A stretch of DNA of 9,060 bases from DATFLK01 sp035267815 (GCA_035267815.1 DATFLK010000197.1:1-9060), one strand, 5' to 3'. Positions 1 to 5,711 are shown, counted from the stretch's first letter. Notes: generated by a model not told the origin, from the letters alone. Numbers and translations are program-made.

Positions 1-19
1 ATCGGCGGAGGGAACGGGT

Positions 20-589
20 ATGAAACGGTTTGAACTCCGAAACTGGGTGGCGGGCATGCGTGAATGGCGCATCGCCCTGTGGGTATCGATCCTCTGTATG
101 GCGGCGATCACGGTCGCCGTCCTCCGGCCCGACCTGATCACCCCTTCCGGGCAGACGATGCCGGCGGAACGCCAGGCCCAATACCGCATCCCGTCCAGGC
201 CAGCGCAGACGCCCTCATCCGACGCATCGCTCCCCGCCAAAACCACCCCGCAGTCCCACGCCACCGTCCATCCAGCGAAGGAAAAGACACCGCCGGCTCC
301 CCGTTCGCAACCGGCCAGTACCAAAACGGCGGCCTCCCCGACCGGACCGCACCCGGCTGCAGCACTGGCGGACGGCTACTATGTCCAGCTCGGAACGTTC
401 CGGAAACGTGCGCTGGCTGACCGGCTGGTTAATCGGCTCCAATCCACCCGCCTGCACATCCACCGGGTCGACAAACACGGGATGCACGCCGTCTGGGTCG
501 GGCCATGGCAGACGCACGAGCAGGCTGCTGCAGCCAGAAAATCGATCCACGACCGGACCGGCCTGAACGGCTTCATCACACACCCTTGA
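20..589 (+). CDS. SPOR-domain membrane protein (septal peptidoglycan-binding type)
   Basis: The 189-residue protein has a short basic N-terminus, one membrane segment at about residues 18-35, a low-complexity Pro/Ala/Thr/Ser-rich linker (about 41-115) and a C-terminal SPOR domain (about 119-189, beginning GYYVQLGTF and including the VWVGPW strand). This is the FtsN/DedD-like layout: a single-pass inner-membrane protein with a periplasmic domain that in this family binds denuded glycan at the septum. The start has a good ribosome binding site, GGAGGGA, 7 bases upstream. The stop codon is notable. The TGA at 587-589 lies inside the right end of the adjacent insertion element, and joining base 585 to base 1864 gives CCA TAA, so the protein is unchanged by the insertion. 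The gene converges on the antiporter gene. Which SPOR protein this is cannot be told; the domain call is firm. Confidence 0.88.
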   Translation: MKRFELRNWVAGMREWRIALWVSILCMAAITVAVLRPDLITPSGQTMPAERQAQYRIPSRPAQTPSSDASLPAKTTPQSHATVHPAKEKTPPAPRSQPASTKTAASPTGPHPAAALADGYYVQLGTFRKRALADRLVNRLQSTRLHIHRVDKHGMHAVWVGPWQTHEQAAAARKSIHDRTGLNGFITHP

Positions 590-615
590 CATCCTCTCCG
601 GCCTAAAGGCCGGAG
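586..615 (-). repeat. Right-end hairpin and cleavage site of the IS1341-type element
   Basis: CTCCGGCC (596-603) pairs perfectly with GGCCGGAG (608-615) around a TAAA loop. On the minus strand the hairpin is followed by AGGATGTCAA, ending at 586. In this superfamily the right end, together with the 3' part of tnpB, is transcribed as the omega RNA, with the guide being the host sequence just beyond the end (here minus-strand bases 585 downward, i.e. the 3' end of the SPOR gene). Whether this RNA is made here is unknown. Confidence 0.75.
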
Positions 616-677
616 ATTCCCGAGCAGTTTAAGCTACTGCCGAGAGAGGCGGCGTCACCGTGCCTCCGGTTCCTGCT

Positions 678-1770
678 TCAATGGGAGCCTTTTGGCCGCC
701 CCCCACAGGCAGTGGCGGCAAGCCCTGCCGCCAGAATGTTCTTCGCAGCGTTCATGTCGGCATGCTCGGTGTGACCGCATGCCGAGCATGTCCGCGAGGT
801 GTTCCGGGCAGGTACATAGATGATCTGCCCACCTCCCCATTGCTGCTTGTACTCCAACTGACGCTGAAACTCGAACCAGCCTTGATCGAGAATGGATCGG
901 TTCAGGCCCGCCTTCTGGCGAACGTTGGAACCGAGGCTATCGACCGAGCCCCGTGCGGAGCGCGTCATGTTTCGAGTGCGCAGATCCTCAAGGCAGACAA
1001 CCGCGTGGTTTTTGCTGATTGCCGTAGTTGCCTTGTGGATCGCATCGCGACGCGCGTCCGCGATCTTGATGTGCAACCGGGATATCCGATCGCGCTGCTT
1101 CTTCCAGTTGTTCGAAAACTTCGTTTTGCGGGAAAGCTCCCGCTGTTGCCTCGCCAACTTGCGGAGGAGTTTCTTCAAGGGTTTTGCTCCCTCAAACACG
1201 ATGCCGTCCGATAGGGTGGCCAGGTTTGCAACGCCGCGGTCGAGGCCGACCGCCGTAGAAGACGAATGCACGGGATCGGGAATCTCCTGCACAGTCTGGA
1301 TGGAGACGAACCAGTGTCGGCCGCGGAGGCTGATGGTCGCGTTCATGATCTCACCTTCGATCTCGCGGGAGAGACACATTCTCGTCCAGCCGATCTTCGG
1401 CAGGAATACCCAATTGTCTTCAATCTTCACGCTTTGCGGAAACCGAAAGCTATCGCCACATCCCTTCCGCTTGAATCGTGGCATGCGCTTTCCCGGCTGC
1501 TTCCGATCGAAGGCGTCCATGAATGCCCGGTCGAGGTCTTTCAACGATTGCTGGAGAACCTAGGATTGTGCTTGAGTGAGGAAGCAGTATTCCTCCGACC
1601 GCTTCCACAGTTTCAGGAGCCCGGCCATGTCGTTGTACCGGATGATTAGCCGCCTGTGATCGAGCCGGTACAGGTTCAGTTCCAGTGCCTTGTTCCAGAC
1701 AAAGCGCCGGCAGCCAGCGTACTCGACAAAAGCCTGCCGTTGCTCAGAGGTAGGCTTTGCGAATTAGCAC
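678..1770 (-). pseudogene. tnpB: Broken TnpB (RuvC-type RNA-guided nuclease) of the IS1341-type element
   Basis: Translating the minus strand from about 1763 gives a clear TnpB: KPTSEQRQAFVEYAGCRRF, then NKALEL, a TAG stop at 1562-1560, then VLQQSLKDLDRAFMDAF and on to the C-terminus at 678. In the 288-residue part after the TAG, RuvC-I is VGLDRG (Asp102), RuvC-II is VCLEDL (Glu186) and RuvC-III is HADMNAAKN (Asp263). Three lesions are visible: the in-frame TAG; a frame break at about 1755-1766, where a start-proximal LIRKAY in one frame passes into KPTSEQ in another; and a zinc finger reduced to one CxxC (Cys253, Cys256) running straight into HTEHAD, where the family has a second CxxC about 15-20 residues on. 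The downstream 288-codon frame begins at a TTG and lacks the N-terminal domain, so I do not expect a working nuclease. Confidence 0.87.
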
Positions 1771-1827
1771 AATCCCATTTTACAGCGAAAATCCCTTGCC
1801 TGCAAAAAACGCAATAGCGCCTTATAT

Positions 1828-1847
1828 CCCCGCCCTGAACGGCGGGG
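1828..1847 (-). repeat. Left-end hairpin of the IS1341-type element
   Basis: CCCCGCC (1828-1834) pairs with GGCGGGG (1841-1847) around CTGAAC. On the minus strand the hairpin is preceded by GCCGTAAAA and followed by ATATAAGG, an arrangement I recognise from left ends of this IS group. It lies upstream of the tnpB remnant and about 40 bases beyond the stop of the antiporter gene, so antiporter transcripts will run into it. Confidence 0.75.
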
Positions 1848-1886
1848 TTTTACGGCGCGATGGATAATTGGCGAAGCCCCGACCGC

Positions 1887-3053
1887 CTATGGCAGAAGCG
1901 CGGCCAATCGACGGCTCAGGCCGGCGTGATACCGGATCAGGATGGTGCCGACGATGGCGCTCAGGATCACATAGGCCACCGCTGTATTGTACAGATCACC
2001 CCCCCATGGCTGATCCAGCGCCAGCGCCGCGACCACCAGCGTGAACTCACCCCTGGGCACCAGCATCAGACCGTTACGGAAAGCAGCCTGACCGGAGAGC
2101 CGCTTGGCCCGGCCGCCAAGATAGCCGCTTACCACCTTGGCCAGGCTGGTCGTGATGACGAGCCCGACCGCCACCGGCAGCCCCTTGATGAGCAGGTGCC
2201 AGTCGGCACTCGCACCGATGGCGGCGAAGAAACCGACTGCCAGCAACTCCCGGTGCGGCACCAGAAGCGCCTCAACACGCTTTTGACTGCCGCTCTCGGC
2301 CACCACCATGCCGGTCAACAGCGCACCGACGGCAGCCGACATGCCCGAGGATTCGCCAATGCCGGCCACCAGGCAGAGCAGCGCCAGACTGGCGAGCAGC
2401 GTCAGCCCCTTCTCGGGCTGATCAAGCCAGCGGGAGACCAGCCCGCGGCCGGCCAGTACAACCAGTACCGCCACCAGCAGAAGGCCGACCATGAAACTCA
2501 GACCCATGCTGCCTAGGGCCTGCCATGAACTGGCGCCGAGAAAGACTACGCAGAGCGGCAGAAGCAGCGCCATCAACAGATCCTCGACAACGAGGGTACC
2601 CAGACAAAGCTCCGCCTCGGGCAACACGAGCAGACGGTGATCGATCAGTGATTTGGCGATGATGGCCGAGGAGGAGGCATAGACAGCCAGCGCGAAGAGT
2701 GCCGCCGCCACCGGCGCCAATCCCAGCGCCACCGCCGTCAGCCAGGCCACACCCATATTGATGACCGCATCCCAGGCAGCCGGTGCAGCCAGCTCCCGGA
2801 CACGCCGCCCTAGGCTCTGCGGCGAGAACTCCAGGCCGACGAAGAAGAGAATCAGCATCGAGCCGAGTATGGTCAGGACATGCAGAAACGCCTGATGGAT
2901 ATCGAACACGATGCCGAGCAGCAACCCGCCGAGCAGATAGCCGGGTGCTGTGGAGAGGCGCAGGCGCAACCCCAGACTACCGGTGATCGCCAGCAAGCCG
3001 AGCGCGGCCGCCGTGCCGAGCAGCCAAAGCCCCGCCGGATGTGCTTCAGGCAT
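1887..3053 (-). CDS. khtU: CPA2-family cation:proton antiporter (KhtU/KefB-like membrane subunit)
   Basis: This 388-residue, very hydrophobic protein has roughly 12 membrane segments along its whole length. CPA2 hallmarks are visible: YASSSAIIAKSL (about 125-136, the unwound helix region), VVEDLLMAL (155-163, with the acidic Glu157-Asp158 pair expected to bind the ion), a membrane Lys at 305 and PRGEFTLV (333-340). There is no C-terminal RCK/TrkA-N domain, so regulation must come from a separate protein. The preceding gene encodes a KhtT-like subunit and its stop overlaps this start by 8 bases (ATGCCTGA), which argues for translational coupling and a two-subunit KhtTU-type K+(or Na+)/H+ antiporter. 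The family normally extrudes K+ for pH or osmotic adaptation. The stop lies 23 bases from the insertion-element end. The family is certain; ion specificity cannot be read from sequence. Confidence 0.87.
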   Translation of the reverse strand: MPEAHPAGLWLLGTAAALGLLAITGSLGLRLRLSTAPGYLLGGLLLGIVFDIHQAFLHVLTILGSMLILFFVGLEFSPQSLGRRVRELAAPAAWDAVINMGVAWLTAVALGLAPVAAALFALAVYASSSAIIAKSLIDHRLLVLPEAELCLGTLVVEDLLMALLLPLCVVFLGASSWQALGSMGLSFMVGLLLVAVLVVLAGRGLVSRWLDQPEKGLTLLASLALLCLVAGIGESSGMSAAVGALLTGMVVAESGSQKRVEALLVPHRELLAVGFFAAIGASADWHLLIKGLPVAVGLVITTSLAKVVSGYLGGRAKRLSGQAAFRNGLMLVPRGEFTLVVAALALDQPWGGDLYNTAVAYVILSAIVGTILIRYHAGLSRRLAALLP

Positions 3054-3543
3054 TGGGATTGATGCTTAGCGCAAGCGCCCTGCGGTCCTCCTCCGGCCCC
3101 ATCAGGTGCAAAATGTCGGATATCTGGAGCTGATGGCGTCCCGGCGGCATCAGCCCGCCCGAGGCCATCGATTCGACGGCCGCCACAAATGCATCCCCGT
3201 ATTTCAGTGTGCCGGCATTCTGTCCCAGCACGGATGAACCGTCCGGGACCACAACGCACTGGGCCAGCGGCATCTGCCCTTCCCCTGTATGCGTCTCCGT
3301 CATCGGAAAGGCACCGCCTAGGGCCCGCGACTCCGCCTCCGTCAGGTGAACTGCAGAGGTCGGGAACTCCTCTCCCTTGGGAGTCAGGTAGATCTCGTAT
3401 TCGCCACTGTTGTAAACGATGATGGAGATTCGGCTTCCCTCACCGGTCTCCAGCCATATCTTGCGGCCGATACCGGGAAGCCGCGCCTCGTTGATCGTAT
3501 CCATGGAATGAAGGCTATTTGCATTTTGAGGTTGAATTGTCAT
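3046..3543 (-). CDS. khtT: KhtT-like cation:proton antiporter regulatory subunit
   Basis: Residues 14 onward, MDTINEARLPGIGRKIWLET, followed by a strand-rich segment IIVYNSGEYEIYLT and HLTEAESRALGGAF, match the N-terminal domain of KhtT-type antiporter regulators (typically RLPGIGKKFEI and a later EARQLGAILGG). The rest (LGQNAGTLKYGDAFVAAV) looks like a divergent RCK_C/TrkA-C ligand domain. In this family it is a cytoplasmic peripheral subunit that gates the antiporter encoded by the next gene. There are two possible starts. ATG 3504 is probably the ancestral one (152 residues), but a mobile element now separates it from its ribosome binding site. ATG 3543 (165 residues) overlaps the stop of the upstream tnpB and has GAGGAA 8 bases upstream, so it is the likelier start now. 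The first 13 residues then come from element sequence and the 8-base repeat. Family call is good; the C-terminal domain is divergent. Confidence 0.75.
   Translation of the reverse strand: MTIQPQNANSLHSMDTINEARLPGIGRKIWLETGEGSRISIIVYNSGEYEIYLTPKGEEFPTSAVHLTEAESRALGGAFPMTETHTGEGQMPLAQCVVVPDGSSVLGQNAGTLKYGDAFVAAVESMASGGLMPPGRHQLQISDILHLMGPEEDRRALALSINPNA
3505..3512. repeat. 8-bp target site duplication, left copy
   Basis: GGAATGAA abuts the left inverted repeat and is identical to 5099-5106 abutting the right one. It lies immediately before (on the minus strand) the ancestral ATG of khtT at 3504-3502. Confidence 0.85.
3513..3536. repeat. Left terminal inverted repeat of the TnpB cassette
   Basis: It starts GGCTATTTGCA at the outer edge and ends GAGGTTGAA. 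It pairs with 5075-5098, differing at repeat positions 9, 12-14 and 16; the outer 8 and the inner 8 bases (positions 17-24) are perfect. On the minus strand it is translated as part of the extended N-terminus of the khtT product. Confidence 0.85.
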
Positions 3544-5057
3544 TGCAGCGATTCCTCAACCCCGCCCGTATCCGGGTCTACCTCGGCATCGAGGGCTTTG
3601 CGGAAATAGGTATTCCGGTTCAACGCCTCGATCCGTTCGGCGGAGCCAGCCAAGACTCCGTTGTTGCGCTGGACGAACTCGCTGACGAGCCTGTTCAGCA
3701 CGATGCGCCGGTGAGCGTGATGCAACCATTCCGGCCACGAACGTCGTGTGCGGATGTTGATTGCCGCGTTGGTATCGGCGCAATCCTTGTGATCGCAGAA
3801 CCTGCACTTGAAGTTGTCCCGCGATGATCTGTTCTTCCTGTCCACGTACCCGCACCGCGAGCAGGTCTGGCTGCTGTAGGCCGGGTTGACCTCGATATAG
3901 TCGATGCCGAGTTCCTGCTGGAGCAGTACGAGCTTGTTCGCCACGGCCTTGCGTCCGCAGTTCTGCACGAGCCGGTTCATGCGTCGGCTCAGGTTCGGGC
4001 TATGGAAATCGAGCCGTTCCACGATCAGTATCGACGGCCTCTCAACGGTGACGATCCGGTTCAGGGCTTCGTTTACCCGACAGGTCAGATGCTCACGCAT
4101 ACGGCGCACCAGTTTGCGGTATCGTTTCGACCGGGAGAGGCGATATCCACGCCGCTGGCACTCGGCCTGAATCCGCTGGATACGCCGGTCGAGGCCGGTG
4201 AGGTAGTCGATCATGCCGGCACCGTAGCGGTGCCCCGCATCCGTCGTGAACAGGCTTGTCATACCGAAGTCGAGAGCGACTTCCCTTCCAGCATCCAAGC
4301 CATCCGCATAGGACTCCCGAGCATCTGAGAAATCGACCGCCTTGATCAGGTCCGCCTCGATACGGTCATTGTCCCGATTGAAGTACAGCCGGAACTGCCC
4401 CTTCTGTACACCTTCGTGTCGGTCGGCATAGGGGTTCGTCCCGACCGGAAACTCGAAACCATGCTTCCTGTGCGTGATTCTAGCCCAGCGCTCGAAGTGC
4501 CTCACACGGGACTCTCGAAGCCGCAGGTTGCGCTGGTCGAGATAGACGATGTTGTCGCCGAAGTTCGGCAATCCGCCATGCGTCCAGTGTTTCCAGAACA
4601 CATCGGCAAGCCATGCGCCCCATTCGTCCGGAAGGTCGGAATGATGGTCAAGCCACCGCCTCGACTTGTTGAGGTAGTACAGCGCTTTCAGGGTGTCCGT
4701 ATCCGGCGCATCCTCTCCTTGCCGGAGCGCGTTGATCTCCACCCGGATATCGCCAACCACGTTGCCGATTTTCGAGACGAAGGCCGGGTACACGGAATTC
4801 GCATACGCCTGCTGAGCGACCGTGGTGCCGCCGATCTCTTTAATATGTGCGGGAACACCGGGGATAAGACGCATGGGCCGATCACCCTTCTCCAAAGTCT
4901 CGAAATACCGTAGCCACTGAGTGTTCAGCCACGCAGACAATGCATTGGCGGCAGCCGAGTAGTCGGCGAACAGCCCGGCCCTCAGCCACTCAACCTTTCC
5001 CTTCGTCGCCGGAACCTGATGCCGGTACGAACGCATATGCACGGCCTGACTACTCAC
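3540..5057 (-). CDS. tnpB: TnpB-like RuvC nuclease (Cas12-ancestor family), intact
   Basis: This 505-residue protein has the full TnpB catalytic core: RuvC-I VALDFGMTSLF (Asp263), RuvC-II ILIVERLDF (Glu347), a zinc finger with CSRC (399-402) and CRFC (418-421), and RuvC-III DCADTNAAINI (Asp428). Basic helices between 286 and 335 and SRRMNRLVQN (357-366) fit the lid and nucleic-acid contacts. It is longer than usual TnpB (about 350-420). About 260 residues precede RuvC-I and about 70 follow RuvC-III, the latter carrying Trp, Arg and an acidic end, and I recognise no domain in that tail. The start is uncertain: GTG 5057 has AGGAG 12 bases upstream, and ATG 5036 (residue 8, MRSYRH) is the alternative. 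In this family the protein uses an omega RNA overlapping its own 3' end to cut DNA. The stop overlaps the khtT ATG. A miniature type V (Cas12-like) effector is an alternative label, but I saw no CRISPR array. Confidence 0.88.
   Translation of the reverse strand: MSSQAVHMRSYRHQVPATKGKVEWLRAGLFADYSAAANALSAWLNTQWLRYFETLEKGDRPMRLIPGVPAHIKEIGGTTVAQQAYANSVYPAFVSKIGNVVGDIRVEINALRQGEDAPDTDTLKALYYLNKSRRWLDHHSDLPDEWGAWLADVFWKHWTHGGLPNFGDNIVYLDQRNLRLRESRVRHFERWARITHRKHGFEFPVGTNPYADRHEGVQKGQFRLYFNRDNDRIEADLIKAVDFSDARESYADGLDAGREVALDFGMTSLFTTDAGHRYGAGMIDYLTGLDRRIQRIQAECQRRGYRLSRSKRYRKLVRRMREHLTCRVNEALNRIVTVERPSILIVERLDFHSPNLSRRMNRLVQNCGRKAVANKLVLLQQELGIDYIEVNPAYSSQTCSRCGYVDRKNRSSRDNFKCRFCDHKDCADTNAAINIRTRRSWPEWLHHAHRRIVLNRLVSEFVQRNNGVLAGSAERIEALNRNTYFRKALDAEVDPDTGGVEESLQ
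3552..3557 (-). promoter_or_regulatory. Shine-Dalgarno inside the tnpB 3' end, serving khtT
   Basis: Minus-strand GAGGAA lies 8 bases upstream of the ATG at 3543-3541, which overlaps the tnpB TGA as ATGA. It lies inside the mobile cassette and reads outward. The ancestral ATG at 3504 has no such site in front of it today, so this site decides the current khtT start. Confidence 0.65.
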
Positions 5058-5074
5058 TGTCCTTCAACACTCCT

Positions 5075-5098
5075 TTCAACCTGATTTTGAAAATAGCC
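5075..5098. repeat. Right terminal inverted repeat of the TnpB cassette
   Basis: On the minus strand it begins GGCTATTTTCA at the outer edge and ends CAGGTTGAA. It is the partner of 3513-3536 (19 of 24 positions identical). An AGGAG on the minus strand follows directly at 5074-5070 and may be part of the tnpB ribosome binding site. Confidence 0.85.
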
Positions 5099-5106
5099 GG
5101 AATGAA
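5099..5106. repeat. 8-bp target site duplication, right copy
   Basis: GGAATGAA is identical in sequence and orientation to 3505-3512, and the two copies abut the outer edges of the two inverted repeats exactly. Confidence 0.85.
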
Positions 5107-5109
5107 TTA

Positions 5110-5114
5110 CCCCT
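5110..5114 (-). promoter_or_regulatory. Stranded ancestral ribosome binding site of khtT
   Basis: Minus-strand AGGGG is followed by TAA, then the 8-bp duplicated site. If the cassette and one duplicate are removed, this AGGGG stands 11 bases upstream of the khtT ATG (3504), slightly long but plausible spacing. It is now about 1.6 kb away from that ATG, with the insertion between them. The assignment is inferred from position. Confidence 0.5.
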
Positions 5115-5155
5115 ATTTGCTGCCGCCGCCGCGAAGCCTACAAACGATTTCCGGC

Positions 5156-5623
5156 CTAGCTTACGCTCTCCGCATCGTCGGAGGAGTGCGGACAGGACCA
5201 TCCTTCGACATCGAACTTCTCATGATCATGGGTGACACGCCGACAAAGCTCCGGTGATGGCCCCCGGGATGCACAGGCACCAACCGCCTCGATAGCTCGG
5301 GTCAGGCTGTTGAAGTCGAACGGTTTGCCGAGATACATGCAGGCATGGTTACGATATTCGTCGCGAATATCGGATTCGCCGGTCATCATGACAAACCGGA
5401 TCTTCGGATGAATCTCCTGCACCGACTGCATCAGTTCGTAACCGCCCATCTGCGGCATGCGAACATCAGAGATCACCGCCAGCGGCTCCGTGAAGGCATC
5501 GGAGTGTACAAAATCGAGATATTCGAAGGCACTGGTAAACGTCCTAGCCTCATACCCCATCTCGCCAAGCATCTCGACCAGCAGCTCCTGCATATATGTC
5601 GCATCATCCACTACATCAAACAT
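5156..5623 (-). CDS. Single-domain response regulator (CheY-like receiver) with a short tail
   Basis: From ATG 5623 the protein has 155 residues. Receiver landmarks are all present: acidic pair Asp6-Asp7 (VVDDA), phosphoacceptor Asp53 in ISDVRMPQMGG, Thr81 in VMMTGES and Lys100 in YLGKPF. No DNA-binding or enzymatic output domain follows. The last 45 or so residues form a tail with several Cys and His (CASRG, ELCRRVTHDHEKF, SCPHSS), of unknown role. I prefer ATG 5623 because GGGGGG lies 5 bases upstream; the longer reading from TTG 5659 adds 12 residues unlike a receiver. The gene ends about 57 bases before khtT in the reconstructed pre-insertion arrangement, so it may once have been co-transcribed with khtTU. 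No sensor kinase is in the window. Confidence 0.82.
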   Translation of the reverse strand: MFDVVDDATYMQELLVEMLGEMGYEARTFTSAFEYLDFVHSDAFTEPLAVISDVRMPQMGGYELMQSVQEIHPKIRFVMMTGESDIRDEYRNHACMYLGKPFDFNSLTRAIEAVGACASRGPSPELCRRVTHDHEKFDVEGWSCPHSSDDAESVS

Positions 5624-5711
5624 TCCTGCCCCCCCGACGGGAATATTGAGTCCAGTCAATCAGCATTTTACCTAGATGGCAAATACGGAGGGCGGCCGGA
5701 CGAATGCATCG

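Larger units (their letters stand above)
586..1863 (-). mobile_element. IS1341-type (IS200/IS605 superfamily) element, tnpB only, decayed
   Basis: The element carries a tnpB remnant on the minus strand and no Y1 transposase tnpA. It has subterminal hairpins rather than inverted repeats: a 7-bp stem at 1828-1847 (left end) and a perfect 8-bp stem at 596-615 (right end). The right end reads GGATGTCAA on the minus strand, and TCAA is a known type of right cleavage site in this superfamily. Boundaries are inferred. The left end is placed next to minus-strand TTAT (1867-1864) because removing 586-1863 rejoins the SPOR gene to an in-frame stop at the same residue. The left boundary could be off by several bases. 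Such elements need a tnpA supplied in trans. The three lesions in its tnpB suggest an old insertion. Confidence 0.8.
3513..5098 (-). mobile_element. Inverted-repeat transposon whose only cargo is a TnpB-like nuclease
   Basis: This 1586-bp cassette is bounded by 24-bp imperfect inverted repeats (3513-3536 and 5075-5098, 19 of 24 positions identical, both starting GGCTATTT at the outer edge) and flanked by perfect 8-bp direct repeats GGAATGAA. The single gene, a 505-codon tnpB, nearly fills it: only 17 bases separate its start from the inner edge of one repeat and 3 bases separate its stop from the other. No DDE transposase, Y1 transposase or serine recombinase is present, so movement must be in trans. 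Repeats beginning with GG and an 8-bp duplication fit several DDE families; ISL3 is the one I find most similar, but this is a recollection and not a match. TnpB normally sits in IS200/IS605 or IS607 elements, which make no such target duplication. Confidence 0.85.

Noticed and set aside
761..790. CATGCTCGG / CCGAGCATG inverted repeat as a regulatory palindrome.
   Set aside because: It lies inside the TnpB zinc-finger coding sequence and follows from the CSACGHTEHA codons.
660..1650. Open plus-strand frames across the first tnpB, and similar plus-strand frames at 1860-2516 and 5881-6816.
   Set aside because: They are antisense to clear genes, show no recognisable domains and look like GC-rich shadow frames.
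1545..1770. Stop-codon readthrough or recoding in the first tnpB (in-frame TAG).
   Set aside because: The same gene also has a frame break and a zinc-finger deletion, so simple decay explains it better.
3540..3543. ATGA overlap of tnpB and khtT taken as evidence of a native, long-standing tnpB-khtTU operon.
   Set aside because: The inverted repeats and the exact 8-bp direct repeat show that tnpB arrived by insertion; the overlap is a property of the element end.
3540..5057. The second TnpB as a CRISPR type V effector.
   Set aside because: No repeat-spacer array, cas1 or cas2 is visible in the window, and the gene is tightly enclosed by transposon ends.
5088..5160. Inverted repeat GGCCGGAA (near 5155) with TTCCGGC (near 5100) as a terminator behind the response regulator.
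   Set aside because: The arms are about 45 bases apart with no U-run, and one arm straddles the transposon boundary and target duplicate, so the pairing did not exist before insertion.
5624..5659. TTG start extending the response regulator by 12 residues.
   Set aside because: The extra residues are not receiver-like, and the internal ATG 5623 has a better placed GGGGGG ribosome binding site.
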